Notes: generated from the letters alone by a model not told the origin. Counted from the stretch's first letter, positions 1 to 11,068 are shown. The stretch is 64,000 bases of DNA from Leptotrichia massiliensis (GCF_900104625.1 NZ_FNVZ01000005.1:1426001-1490000), one strand, 5' to 3'. A program made the numbers and translations.

Positions 1-1
1 G

Positions 2-211
2 GTAGCCGCACCTGGAGCACCTGGAGGAGCAATAATGTCAGCACTTCCATTTCTAGGAATGGTTGGAATTGCCGCAAACAGTCCTTTAGCTTCACTTCTA
101 ATTGCTCTTTACATAACACAGGACAGCTTTGGAACAGCGGCAAATGTATCTGGGGATAATGCAATAGCTATTATAGTTGACTGGATTTATCATAAATTTA
201 TAAAAAAATAA
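2..211 (+). CDS. Sodium:dicarboxylate/amino-acid symporter, C-terminal fragment
   Basis: The open frame enters from the left edge and gives the last 69 residues of an integral membrane carrier. It contains GAPGGAIMSALPFLG and, near the end, GTAANVSGDNAIAIIVD. The latter matches the conserved NxxGD-type substrate/cation motif of the DAACS (GltT/DctA) family, followed by a short basic tail. Members import acidic amino acids or dicarboxylates with Na+ or H+ across the inner membrane. The 5' part and start are outside the window, so substrate and operon context cannot be judged. A terminator hairpin follows at 295-332. Confidence 0.75.
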   Translation, partial: VAAPGAPGGAIMSALPFLGMVGIAANSPLASLLIALYITQDSFGTAANVSGDNAIAIIVDWIYHKFIKK

Positions 212-294
212 AAATTATATGATTGAAAAATAAAAAATTTGTGCTATAATTAGCAAAATAATTGAATTCGTCCATATCAGACTAAACAGGGAGA

Positions 295-332
295 AAAATA
301 CTCTTATCTATTATTGATTGGGGTATTTTTTT
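295..332 (+). terminator. Intrinsic terminator after the symporter gene
   Basis: AAAATAC (295-301) pairs with GTATTTT (323-329), extended by G-T/G-C pairs at the loop side and followed by a T-run. It ends the symporter transcript. The complementary strand also ends in a T-rich stretch, so it may work both ways. Confidence 0.55.
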
Positions 333-342
333 ATGTTATAAT
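314..342 (+). promoter_or_regulatory. Promoter for the 494-979 membrane protein
   Basis: TTGATT (314-319) and TATAAT (337-342) are separated by 17 bp. The expected start is near 349, which leaves a leader of about 145 nt before the next gene. The -35 element lies inside the loop of the preceding terminator. Confidence 0.5.
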
Positions 343-348
343 ATTTTT

Positions 349-490
349 TGAGGTTCGCCTCCTCAAGATTGTATCTGATCTTTAGCAAACAGATGACAAA
401 TTACCATTTTATACCTCCAAAAATCTGCAGGAGACTACAACCTGAAGGTTTTTCCATGACAATAAAATTTTTGAAAGGAATACACTATAC
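349..490 (+). other. Long, structured 5' leader (possible cis-regulatory RNA)
   Basis: The predicted transcript begins with a perfect hairpin, TTGAGG-TTCGCCT-CCTCAA. A second hairpin (ATCTG...CAGAT) follows, then a later AACCT that can pair with the early AGGTT. I could not match it to a riboswitch class I know, and it lacks the SRP RNA core motif. On the other strand GGAGGTATAAAATG could start a 14-codon peptide. Function unknown. Confidence 0.3.
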
Positions 491-493
491 TCA

Positions 494-979
494 ATGAACA
501 AACTTATACAGAATTTTAATTATAAATTTAAACAAATCCTATTTGGATTGTTAGGTGCAATTCTATTTTCGTTGATAGGAATTATAATATATTACATCGC
601 TTTTTATTTTAATAAAAATTTTATTTCCTTGATTTTTAGCATTTCCATTCCAATCGCATCTTATATTGGATATATGTTTTTTTCAAACAAAATAAATGGA
701 TTCAATAGATTTGAAGCTGATGATTTCTCTTTTTTTGATGCCTTTTCATTATTTATCGTTACATTTTCAATAGTTTATATAATAAATACTTTTGATGTCA
801 CAAATATGCTTTACAAGGAATATCGTAGCGAATTTAACTATTTTCAGCTTTTTGCAAAATGTTTTCCAAGACTAGTTGATTTAGAATGGGTAAGTTTTAG
901 AGTTGTTGTGAGTGAAATATTTGTTATGCTTTTTACTCTTTCAAATTATTTTCGTGGCGGTTTTTTCTTTATTCCATAA
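494..979 (+). CDS. Small integral membrane protein, unknown function
   Basis: The 161-residue product is very hydrophobic, with about four membrane segments: residues about 15-37, 42-62, 78-100 and a C-terminal stretch from about 135. The loops are short and aromatic-rich. It starts after GAAAGGAATACACTATACTCA, so the ribosome-binding site is rather distant. No catalytic motif is recognisable. It stands alone behind its own promoter and a 145-nt leader, which hints at regulation at the RNA level, but nothing shows its role. The family is not recognised. Confidence 0.6.
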   Translation: MNKLIQNFNYKFKQILFGLLGAILFSLIGIIIYYIAFYFNKNFISLIFSISIPIASYIGYMFFSNKINGFNRFEADDFSFFDAFSLFIVTFSIVYIINTFDVTNMLYKEYRSEFNYFQLFAKCFPRLVDLEWVSFRVVVSEIFVMLFTLSNYFRGGFFFIP

Positions 980-1178
980 TTATATTACTTCTAATAAACT
1001 GGAATCAGATAATAAAAATGAAAAAATATATATAAGTAACTGAAAAATTTTCAAGCTGAATAAAAATATTTTATAAAAACCAAATAATTTTTAAAATTCT
1101 CATAATTCTTTAATGATAATATGATAATATTGAATTAACAAAGGAAAAGAGAAAAAATAATGAAAAGAGGTTTTTAAA

Positions 1179-2375
1179 ATGAAAAAAAGATTTTTTTTAG
1201 TTGGAATTTTTACAATGCTTCTTTTATGCTGTGGTTTTTTGAATGCGGCTGTGAAAAAAAGAGACTCTGTTAGCACTAATTTGAATGGAACTTCATGGAA
1301 ATTGACAGAAATCAAGAAAAATGGACGGAATTCCCGTATTCCAGAAAAAGCAAATGTTACTATTAATTTCTTAAAATATAATATCAACGGATTTGGAGGA
1401 ACTAACGGATATTCAGGAAGTTATAAATTAAACAGTAATTCTACTCTTTCTGCCACAGTAAGTTCAACTTTAACAGGAGGTGCTCAAGATCTAATGAATC
1501 TCGAACAGGATTTCTTTGATATTCTGCAATCCAACCCTGTGATTAAATACAACAAGGATACTTTAACTTTAACTAACAAGCGAGAGATTTGGACTTTTAA
1601 AAATCCTGATACAGTTAATCAAACAGACAACGATTCACTTCCTCTTTCAAATTTAAATGAAACTTCATGGAAGTTAACTCAAATTAAGAAAAATAGATTT
1701 AATTCTTATATTTCAGAAAATACAAGTGTTACTATTAATTTTTCAAAAAATAAGATTAATGGATTTGGTGGAATCAATGAATATTCAGGAAATTATAAAA
1801 TTAACAGAAATTCTACTCTTTCTGCCACAGTAACTTCAACTTTGATGGGAGGTTCTCTAGATTTAATGAATCTCGAACAGGATTTCTTTGATATTCTGCA
1901 ATCCAACCCTGTGATTAAATACAACAAGGATACTTTAACTTTAACTAACAAGACTGGCGATATTTGGACTTTTAAAAAGTCAAATACAGTTAATCAGAAT
2001 GACAAGGATTCACTTTCTCTTTTAAATTTGAAAAAAAAATTATTGAATACTAGCTGGAAACTTATTGATATTTCTGACACAAAAATGAGAAAGATATTGA
2101 CAACAAATAAAATAAGAATTACTCTTAATTTTTCAGAAGACAGAATACATGGCGATTCAGGAGTAAACAACTATTTTTCAAATTACATAATGGCATCAGA
2201 TAATATTATGGTTGGACCTATCGGCTCTACAAAAATGGCAGGTCCAGATAACTTTATGAGACTTGAAAACCAATATTTGAATATTTTACAAAATTCAAAA
2301 AAGATTAAATTAGATAATAATCGTTTGACTTTTATGACAGATGATGGAAAAACATTGACATTTAAAGAAATGTAG
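1179..2375 (+). CDS. Secreted protein with three tandem META (HslJ-like) domains
   Basis: A signal peptide (MKKRFF plus a hydrophobic core ending around FLNA) precedes three repeats of about 110 residues. Each begins with a W in a TSWKL motif and continues with INF, an INGFGG/NxY block and an LExxFxxIL helix. This is the META/DUF306 pattern seen in heat-inducible HslJ-type envelope proteins. Repeats 1 and 2 are nearly identical in sequence; repeat 3 (TSWKLIDIS onward) has diverged. An LLLCC stretch in the signal could allow lipid attachment, but it is not a canonical lipobox. It is probably periplasmic or surface-located. The molecular role of META domains is poorly defined. Confidence 0.7.
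   Translation: MKKRFFLVGIFTMLLLCCGFLNAAVKKRDSVSTNLNGTSWKLTEIKKNGRNSRIPEKANVTINFLKYNINGFGGTNGYSGSYKLNSNSTLSATVSSTLTGGAQDLMNLEQDFFDILQSNPVIKYNKDTLTLTNKREIWTFKNPDTVNQTDNDSLPLSNLNETSWKLTQIKKNRFNSYISENTSVTINFSKNKINGFGGINEYSGNYKINRNSTLSATVTSTLMGGSLDLMNLEQDFFDILQSNPVIKYNKDTLTLTNKTGDIWTFKKSNTVNQNDKDSLSLLNLKKKLLNTSWKLIDISDTKMRKILTTNKIRITLNFSEDRIHGDSGVNNYFSNYIMASDNIMVGPIGSTKMAGPDNFMRLENQYLNILQNSKKIKLDNNRLTFMTDDGKTLTFKEM
1492..1580 (+). repeat. 89-bp perfect direct repeat, copy 1
   Basis: Identical to 1864-1952, offset by 372 bp. It covers the helix and following strand of META repeat 1. Perfect DNA identity amid more diverged flanks suggests recent duplication or gene conversion inside the gene. Confidence 0.85.
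1864..1952 (+). repeat. 89-bp perfect direct repeat, copy 2
   Basis: Second copy of the repeat at 1492-1580, within META repeat 2. Recombination between the copies would delete or add exactly 124 codons, keeping the frame. Confidence 0.85.
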
Positions 2376-2386
2376 TATTTTATGTT

Positions 2387-2461
2387 TGTGCTATTTACTT
2401 TTAACTTATATTTTTTATTTGGAATGAAAAATATTTGTTATGAAATAAATAGCACATTTTT
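2387..2461. terminator. Terminator between the convergent META gene and tgt
   Basis: TGTGCTATTTA (2387-2397) pairs perfectly with TAAATAGCACA (2446-2456) and is followed by T5. The loop is long (48 nt). Its position between convergent genes suggests it serves both strands. Confidence 0.6.
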
Positions 2462-2483
2462 ATTGCATTTTATTTTCTAATTG

Positions 2484-4456
<1,973 letters not shown>

Positions 4457-4527
4457 TTTAACAAGATAAAGTTATTCCAAAATTTCAGAATAACTTCATT
4501 TCCTTTCTAAATTTAATTTTTTTGATT

Positions 4528-5130
4528 TTACTGTTTTACAATCCTATGAAATGTCCATTCTTTATTTACTTTTTTCAAACTTATTGTTGCATTTTGATAA
4601 GTAAATATTTTTGTAGTCTTAACTTTTTCTATTGTAAAATCACTCATTAGTTGGAATAATGTTGAAACCCATTCAGGTTTTATATTTTTCTTTGGTGTAG
4701 TTTTTAAAATTTCTATTGGTTTCCCAGTTTTTTCTTTAAACCTTTTAGAAACTACTCTCATCATTTCATCTTCACTAAAGTTTCTACTATCTAATTCAGG
4801 AATCTTTATTTCAAGATCTAAATTAACAATGTCACTTGAAATATATTCAATTTTTTTTATAGAATATTGCGTATCATAAACAAGCTGTTTTGCCATCCCG
4901 TCAGTTAACGCCATTCCAAGTCTTTGACTGCTTTGTGTAGTTAATTCTGCCTCTCTAATACCCTCAGCCTTCTGTTTTTCCACAAATTTTTCAAAAGCCT
5001 TTTCTATCCCTGCATTATTTTTCTCAATTTCTTCTTTTTGAATTTTCACATTTGGCTTAACTTCCACCTTATAATTCACAGAAAATCCAAGACTTGTTGT
5101 TAGCAAAAATAATATTAATATCTTCTTCAT
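4528..5130 (-). CDS. Secreted protein of unknown function, copy A
   Basis: The 200-residue product has a clear signal peptide (MKKILILFLLTTSLGFS) followed by a soluble, lysine- and glutamate-rich domain with no recognised catalytic motif. The mature start YKVEVKPNVKIQKEEIEKN is mirrored in the decayed copy at 6049-6358. The C-terminal end (ISLKKVNKEWTFHRI) resembles the NxxW ending of DUF4878/DUF5105-like proteins that fold like NTF2. Its 30-bp spacing from the next gene upstream suggests a shared transcript. Probably periplasmic; role unknown. Confidence 0.65.
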   Translation of the reverse strand: MKKILILFLLTTSLGFSVNYKVEVKPNVKIQKEEIEKNNAGIEKAFEKFVEKQKAEGIREAELTTQSSQRLGMALTDGMAKQLVYDTQYSIKKIEYISSDIVNLDLEIKIPELDSRNFSEDEMMRVVSKRFKEKTGKPIEILKTTPKKNIKPEWVSTLFQLMSDFTIEKVKTTKIFTYQNATISLKKVNKEWTFHRIVKQ

Positions 5131-5159
5131 TTACTCATACCTCTTCTAATTTATTCACA

Positions 5160-5849
5160 TTATTTTCCAAAATTTTCAAACATAGAATCAAAAATATCAA
5201 AACCATCGCTTTCTAATGTTTCTTCATCTTTATATTCCCATTTTTTCTGATTTTTTTCCAAAATCATTTTTCTCTTTTCAGTTTCATATTCAAATTCATT
5301 ATTATCCAATCTTTTTATCATTTCATTTTGAGATTCAGACAAAATTATTACATTTGCTTTCAATTTTTCTTCATTGGACAATTTTTTGATTTTTTCCTTA
5401 TCCAATTTATATCCCAATTCTTTTGAAACTTTATCTTCAAGTTTTTTGTTAAATTCTTCAGAGAACATAATTTCAAAAATATTCGGAGATTTTTCAGTAT
5501 AAATTATTTCCACTTTGTTTTTTGAAATAAAATTAATTTTTTCAATTTTATAAATTGTTTTTTCATAAACTTTGTTATTCATCAAAACATTTGGCATATT
5601 CACTTTAAAATTTTTTTCACCTGTTTCCAAATCAGCATTTTCCGAATATCCAATACCCTTATTTTTACTTTCTATCCTATCTGAAATTTCTTTATTAAAA
5701 ACTTCAACAACTTTTTCACTTTGATTTTTCATTTCCTCTTCTGATAATTTTAAACTCTTATTTTTCGTAATTTTAAAATTTTCTTTTTTTAATTCAAATG
5801 AAAAACTTAACGAAAAAATAACCAAAAATAAAATCAGTATTTTTTTCAT
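5160..5849 (-). CDS. Secreted protein of unknown function, copy B
   Basis: A 229-residue protein whose signal peptide (MKKILILFLVIFSLSFS) is almost the same as that of the neighbour at 4528-5130. The mature region is Lys/Glu-rich and ends with a KKWEYKDEE segment comparable to the KEWTF ending of copy A, so the two look like old paralogs. No enzyme motif is visible. Likely exported to the periplasm and co-expressed with copy A. Confidence 0.6.
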   Translation of the reverse strand: MKKILILFLVIFSLSFSFELKKENFKITKNKSLKLSEEEMKNQSEKVVEVFNKEISDRIESKNKGIGYSENADLETGEKNFKVNMPNVLMNNKVYEKTIYKIEKINFISKNKVEIIYTEKSPNIFEIMFSEEFNKKLEDKVSKELGYKLDKEKIKKLSNEEKLKANVIILSESQNEMIKRLDNNEFEYETEKRKMILEKNQKKWEYKDEETLESDGFDIFDSMFENFGK

Positions 5850-5880
5850 AAAACTCCTTTTTTTATATTAAATTTTTAAA

Positions 5881-5970
5881 TTAAATTTTATTCAACTTCA
5901 ATTCCACATCAAAATCTTCTGCAAATTGCTCATCGTAAATGTGTGTATGTGTGTCTATTATTTTTGCCAT
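5881..5970 (-). pseudogene. Truncated duplicate of the tatD 5' end
   Basis: The translation MAKIIDTHTHIYDEQFAEDF matches the TatD start MSKIIDTHTHIYDKQFEEDF, then diverges and stops after 29 codons. It keeps the metal-binding HxH but cannot form a barrel. It marks a tandem duplication of the tatD/secreted-protein block. Confidence 0.75.
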
Positions 5971-6048
5971 TTCAATCCTTCCTTTGTTACAAAAAATTTT
6001 TAATTTTTATGTTAAAAAATTCCAATCTTATTAATTTTCTAAAATGTT

Positions 6049-6358
6049 CTATTTTAAATTATTCATTATAATATTCCATTTTCCATTAATTTTTGTTGCT
6101 TCTACAGTTCCTTCTTTTTCATCAAATTCTTTTATATTTTTAATTTTATCTGAAACCGTTTTTGATACTATATCTATCAAGGTTGGCATCCATTTCTTTT
6201 GAAAATCTTCCCCTGAAACATTTGACAAATATTTTATTGATTTTCCAGTTTATTTTTTTCCGATTTCTTCTTTTTGAATCTTCACACTTGGCTTAGTTCT
6301 CACCTTATAATTTAAAAAAAGTTAAGATAATAAAAATATTGTTAAAAATTTTTTTCAT
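6049..6358 (-). pseudogene. Decayed third copy of the secreted-protein gene
   Basis: A signal-peptide-like start (MKKIFNNIFIILTFF) is followed by a frame disruption, then YKVRTKPSVKIQKEEIGKK (compare YKVEVKPNVKIQKEEIEKN of copy A), a stop, and a C-terminal remnant ending INGKWNIIMNNLK. Stops and frame changes make it non-functional. Confidence 0.7.
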
Positions 6359-6375
6359 TTTATCACTTTTGTCTA

Positions 6376-8160
6376 CTAAAGTTGCATTTCTAACAATTCT
6401 AAAGCACGTGATCTTCCTTTTGATAAAATTTTATAGTCAATTTGTTTTTTTATCATAGCATTATACTCTAAACCATATTTTTCTTTATACTCCTCTATAT
6501 AATAACTACTTACAAGTCTCGATATTTTTATAATCTTTTCTATCTTAGAACTACTATCAAGATTTTCTTTTATCTTATTAATCTGTCTATTATCACATTC
6601 AAATTTAGCAAAAGAATCTATTGCATAATATAAAATAGGAATCCTACCATTTATATCCTCTTTTTTTACTTCTTCTAATTTTTTATATAATAAATATAAA
6701 TTCAATATATCATCATTTGTTGTTTGTTTTATAAAATCTACTGCTCTATTGTATTCTTTTTTATCTAATTTTAACATATTTTTCTTTTCAGTATATGCAT
6801 TATAACCACTTTCTACAAAAGCATTTATTACTTGTAATAATTTCTCCAAATTAATATGTAGATCATTCAGTTTTTTAATTTCTTTTAATTTAAATTTTTT
6901 AATGTTTTGATTATTTGAATCTATTAATTTAGAAATTGTTTTATATTTCCTTTTAAATGATTCTTTATCACTTTGTTTAATTAAAAGTAAAAAACCTTTT
7001 TTTTCAAATTCTACCTGTAATCTTCTAAAAATTTCATTATTTGCTATAAAATTTTTTTCATTAATAGAATTTTGTGAATTGTTATATTTCACTATATCAT
7101 TGTATAATTCTTCTTCTTCAAAATTATTTCTATCAATTTCTAAAATTTTTACCATAACAAATGTATTTTTATATTCTTCTTCTACATTCATTTCATTACT
7201 ATTTTTTAAAGCTTCATATATAGAGTTCACCGTTTGACATCCATTTACTATTTGTGGATTTTTAATTTCAATACTTTGTAATAATTTATTTTTATCTTTT
7301 AAAGATTTAAAAGTACCAATTTTATCGCATATTATTGTTATTCCATTATTATAGTAGAAAAAATTATTTCTATCTTTCTCATCCATAAGTGTATTATAGA
7401 TTTTTTTATTAATTTTATTATTTCCTAAATATTCTCTTATATTTTTATCAAATATTGGATATCCTTCATTTTTAGATTTTTTATATATTTCAAATATATT
7501 TGAAACTGGTGTTAACACATACTTAGCATTTATAATATTTTTTAAATTGTAGGCTTCTGGATTTATATTCAATGCTGTACCTTTATTTACAGTTTTTATT
7601 TGAACTTTTAATTCTTTTCTATTTTGTTCACTTTCTCCATAATATTTTTCTTTTATATCTTTTAAGTAATATACTTTAGAAATGTATTTAGAATTTCTTT
7701 TATTAAATTTTTTTATATATTCTTCTATTTCTACTGATACCAAATCGTTTGTTACATAAAGCTCTAAATAGACAGTAAATTCTGGGTCATTTTTATATTT
7801 ATCAAATATATTTTGTAACTCTTCAGATCTATTATATGTTCCATTTTCTAAAGCCGTTATACCTCTTAATAAAAAATCATTTTTTACATAATTTATATTT
7901 AATTTAGTTTTATCTGTATAATATTTATTTTGTATCAAAAATAACTCTTTTGTATCTTCATAAAATTCATACGCGTCTATTCCCATGTCATTATACTCTA
8001 TTATTTTTTCTTCGATTAATTCTTCTTCTTCATAAAAAAGTTTATCTAGTACCCAATAATTAAATGCCCATTCATCCTTTTTTATATTTCTAATATTTTT
8101 GAAATCTTCTTGATACTTTTCGATATCTTCTTTAATTTGTTTAAAAAAATTGTTATCCAT
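6376..8160 (-). CDS. AIPR-family abortive infection / phage resistance protein
   Basis: A 594-residue cytoplasmic protein with the AIPR signature. IREYLGNNKINKKIYNTL lies near the middle, followed by FFYYNNGITIICD and NPQIVNGCQTVNSIYEA. The family is linked to abortive infection and restriction-like defence; the biochemical activity of stand-alone members is not settled. The N-terminal part carries a D/E...QxK-like stretch (IDAYEFYEDTKELFLIQNKYY) that could be nuclease-like, by inference only. The ATG at 8160 is chosen because GGGAG lies five bases upstream; an in-frame GTG sits six bases further out. It is a single gene inserted between luxS and duplication debris, strongly AT-rich, consistent with acquisition by transfer. 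Confidence 0.75.
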   Translation of the reverse strand: MDNNFFKQIKEDIEKYQEDFKNIRNIKKDEWAFNYWVLDKLFYEEEELIEEKIIEYNDMGIDAYEFYEDTKELFLIQNKYYTDKTKLNINYVKNDFLLRGITALENGTYNRSEELQNIFDKYKNDPEFTVYLELYVTNDLVSVEIEEYIKKFNKRNSKYISKVYYLKDIKEKYYGESEQNRKELKVQIKTVNKGTALNINPEAYNLKNIINAKYVLTPVSNIFEIYKKSKNEGYPIFDKNIREYLGNNKINKKIYNTLMDEKDRNNFFYYNNGITIICDKIGTFKSLKDKNKLLQSIEIKNPQIVNGCQTVNSIYEALKNSNEMNVEEEYKNTFVMVKILEIDRNNFEEEELYNDIVKYNNSQNSINEKNFIANNEIFRRLQVEFEKKGFLLLIKQSDKESFKRKYKTISKLIDSNNQNIKKFKLKEIKKLNDLHINLEKLLQVINAFVESGYNAYTEKKNMLKLDKKEYNRAVDFIKQTTNDDILNLYLLYKKLEEVKKEDINGRIPILYYAIDSFAKFECDNRQINKIKENLDSSSKIEKIIKISRLVSSYYIEEYKEKYGLEYNAMIKKQIDYKILSKGRSRALELLEMQL

Positions 8161-8223
8161 TGTCACTCCCTGCTCTTTTAATTCTTTTTATTTTAAAAAT
8201 ACTCTACTTATCTCATATTATTT

Positions 8224-8703
8224 CTATTCAGGATAAACCAAATTCGCTTCCGTCAAATTCTCCAAAGTTTCTTCCAAAAATCTTTTCGACTCAAAATTAG
8301 CCATCGCCAAGTTTTGATCCAAATAGTTTCCACATTCAATTGCAGTTGCTCCTGGGATTGCTCCTTTAAATTCTGCCATAAATTTGTAAAGTTCCTTCAT
8401 TAAATCAACAATGTCCTTTGATTCCAGTTTTCCTTTTAAGATAAGATAAAATCCTGTTCTGCATCCCATAGGCCCAAAATATACGATTTCATCTTTCCAA
8501 GTTGGATGATTTCTCAAAAAAGTTGCTCCCAAATGCTCCATTGTATGAAGTTCAGCAATGTTTATTACTGGCTCCCTGTTTGGCAATTTCATTCTTATAT
8601 CAAAACTTGTTAAATAATTTCCATTAACTTCGTCTATTCTTGAGACATAAATTCCTCTGTTTAATCTGATGTGATCCACTGTAAAACTTGCTATTCTTTC
8701 CAT
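8224..8703 (-). CDS. luxS: S-ribosylhomocysteine lyase
   Basis: Cleaves S-ribosylhomocysteine to homocysteine and DPD, the autoinducer-2 precursor, in the activated methyl cycle. Family landmarks are MERIASFTVDH at the start, the zinc ligands HTMEH, GPMGCRTGFY with the catalytic cysteine, and a late Cys in IECGNY. The length (159 aa) is normal. The ATG at 8703 gives the usual N terminus; an in-frame GTG lies nine bases upstream. No other methyl-cycle gene is adjacent. Confidence 0.95.
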   Translation of the reverse strand: MERIASFTVDHIRLNRGIYVSRIDEVNGNYLTSFDIRMKLPNREPVINIAELHTMEHLGATFLRNHPTWKDEIVYFGPMGCRTGFYLILKGKLESKDIVDLMKELYKFMAEFKGAIPGATAIECGNYLDQNLAMANFESKRFLEETLENLTEANLVYPE

Positions 8704-8760
8704 ACTTTCCACTTCCTTTTTATATTTTTATTTTCTATATTTTTCAAATTTTTAAGTTAT

Positions 8761-9687
8761 TTATCTTTCCACTTTTATTGAAGATTCTATTAATAAGTCC
8801 AATGTCTGTGAATAATCATAACCTTTTGAAGCTGTACTTTTTGGCAATAGACTTGCAGATGTCATTCCAGGCGATGTGTTTACTTCCATAAAATATGGCG
8901 TTTCTTCATTTACCACCATAAAGTCTATTCTTGCAAATCCTTCACATTTTAGCCCGTAATAACTGTCTTTTGCAAATTTATTAATTTCAGCCTGCACTTT
9001 TTCAGGAAATTCAAACACATATTCATTTGCTCCGCCTTTTGCATATTTTGATTCATAGTCAAAGTAATCTCCTGCAAGAGCCTCAATTCTTAGTGTTGGA
9101 AAAACTTCCCCATCAATCACAGGTACGCTTATTTCCACACCATGCAGAACTTCTTCAATCAATGCCTCCTTATCCATTCCAAAAACAAGTTCCAGCCCTT
9201 TTTCAAGTTCTTCCTGATTTTCCACAAAACTTACTCCAATGCTTGAACCACCGTTATTTGGCTTTACTACAACACGATTTCCCAATTCTTTTTTTATTGT
9301 TTCAAAGTCAACAGTTTCGCCTACACGTACACTTTTCCATTTTGCAATTCTAACTCCATATCCAGCCACAATTCTTTTTGAAAATTCCTTATCCATACAA
9401 ACTGCACTTGACATCACTCCAGGCCCGCTGTAAGCCACTCCCAGACTTTGCAAAATCGCCTGTATTCTCCCATCTTCTCCAAATATACCGTGTAAAGCAA
9501 TATAAACAAAATCCAGATTCAAATCTTTTACTTTTTCAAAAACTTCCATTTCTGAATCAATCACAATATCAAAAACCTCATATTTATCTCTATTCAAATT
9601 TGCTACAATTTCACTTCCTGTCTTTAAAGAAACTTCTCTTTCAGTTGAAACTCCCCCACGTATTACTCCTACTCTTAATTTTGACAT
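8761..9687 (-). CDS. ddl: D-alanine--D-alanine ligase
   Basis: An ATP-grasp ligase that forms the D-Ala-D-Ala dipeptide for peptidoglycan. Visible blocks are GGVSTEREVSLKTG at the N terminus, the ALHGIFGEDG motif, NNGGSSIGVS in the ATP-grasp core, and ARIDFM...YFMEVNTSPGMT with the metal ligands. About 308 aa from the ATG at 9687, which has GGA seven bases upstream. The outermost in-frame ATG (9738) would add an odd 17-residue leader. Confidence 0.93.
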   Translation of the reverse strand: MSKLRVGVIRGGVSTEREVSLKTGSEIVANLNRDKYEVFDIVIDSEMEVFEKVKDLNLDFVYIALHGIFGEDGRIQAILQSLGVAYSGPGVMSSAVCMDKEFSKRIVAGYGVRIAKWKSVRVGETVDFETIKKELGNRVVVKPNNGGSSIGVSFVENQEELEKGLELVFGMDKEALIEEVLHGVEISVPVIDGEVFPTLRIEALAGDYFDYESKYAKGGANEYVFEFPEKVQAEINKFAKDSYYGLKCEGFARIDFMVVNEETPYFMEVNTSPGMTSASLLPKSTASKGYDYSQTLDLLIESSIKVER

Positions 9688-9941
9688 TTTCTCTTCCTTT
9701 CCAGTTTTTTTATTATAATAAATCTGCATCATAATCAAATAACTGTTTGCTTTTTATAAAAATTTAAAATTTCTAACAACTACAATGTTTTTATAAATCT
9801 AATTTTTATCATTTTTTTCCAATATTTTTACAATAAAACTTTTATATTTTAGATTAAAAACACTGTATTCAGTTTGATTTCTGCATTATTAATTCTACAA
9901 TTACCTAAAACAGTATAAACATAATTCCAAGCAAATCTATT

Positions 9942-10880
9942 TTATAAATTTTTAAAATCTTCTTTTCCAAAATCATATTTTTTACCGCAAAAATGGCATT
10001 CTACCTGAATTTTACCTTCCTCTTCCAGAATTTTATCAATTTCTTCTTTTCCAAGCGTGATTAATCCCTTGTAAAACTTGTCTTTAGTGCAATTACATCT
10101 ATATTCCAGCTCTGATTTTTCCAAAATTTCAAAATCTTCCACATAAACCTTTTTATGAGCACCATCAACATCTGTCTCTTCCTCAAATACCGAAATATCC
10201 TCATAAAGCAGTTCCACAATCTGCTCAAGGCTCATTCCACCTTCCAGAAGTTCAGTAATCGTCCTAATCTGCTGTAATTTATTTTCCAGTTTATCAATAA
10301 ATCCGTCTTCCACACCTGGCAACAGCTGTATCAAATAACCTCCAGCCCTTTTTACTTCTCCATTTTCATCCAGTTTTACACCGAGTGCAATAACTGATTT
10401 TATCTGTTCTGACAAAAGAAAATAATGAGCAATTATATCTGCAATATCCTCTTCATTTATTTTTGTAACGCCAGAAAACGGATCACGCAGCCCCAAGTCC
10501 TTTATAACTTGCATCGTCCCATTTCCAATAAATCTCACTTGCCCAGTCTCATCTTTTATAAAATTTCCATTTTCATCAATTATCTGATGAAACTTTTCTT
10601 CAGGATTTCCAATATAACCTTTTACTTCCCCTTTCATATTCCCAGTTGCAAGCATATTTCCATAAGGTCCATCTCCATTTACTTTAACTGTCACTAAATC
10701 CTTCTCATTTTTCAAATCTTTCCCCATCATAGCTGTCGCTGTCAATAGTTTCCCAAAAACAGTTGTCGCTATCGGATCAAGTCCATGTACTTTCTTGGCC
10801 TCTTTTACAAGTTCTGTAGTATCACAAACAAAAAACCTGGCACATTTGCTTGTCCCTCTAATTATTTCTGATTTTCCCAT
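9942..10880 (-). CDS. hslO: Redox-regulated chaperone Hsp33
   Basis: A holdase chaperone activated by oxidation or heat. The 312-residue product has the typical N-terminal domain (GKLLTATAMMGKDLK, VKVNGDGPYGNMLATGN) and the C-terminal redox switch with four cysteines as CNC and CHFC separated by about 33 residues, which bind zinc in the reduced form. It is monocistronic, with about 200 bp of gene-free AT-rich sequence on either side. Confidence 0.93.
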   Translation of the reverse strand: MGKSEIIRGTSKCARFFVCDTTELVKEAKKVHGLDPIATTVFGKLLTATAMMGKDLKNEKDLVTVKVNGDGPYGNMLATGNMKGEVKGYIGNPEEKFHQIIDENGNFIKDETGQVRFIGNGTMQVIKDLGLRDPFSGVTKINEEDIADIIAHYFLLSEQIKSVIALGVKLDENGEVKRAGGYLIQLLPGVEDGFIDKLENKLQQIRTITELLEGGMSLEQIVELLYEDISVFEEETDVDGAHKKVYVEDFEILEKSELEYRCNCTKDKFYKGLITLGKEEIDKILEEEGKIQVECHFCGKKYDFGKEDFKNL

Positions 10881-11068
10881 ATTTTTTCTAACATCCTTCT
10901 TTATTTTAAAATTATAATTATTCTACTTAAATCCAAATTTGCTTAATTTCATCAATCCGATTTCAATTTAATTCAAGTACATTTTTAAAAATTACATTAC
11001 TAGAATATCACATTCTATACAAAAAAACAAGATAATTCATTTTTCATCAAAATTCAAAAATTTTAACC

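Noticed and set aside
349-460. Small SRP RNA or 6S RNA
   Set aside because: The conserved SRP core (GGAAGG...AGCAG loop) is missing and the fold is too short and irregular for 6S RNA.
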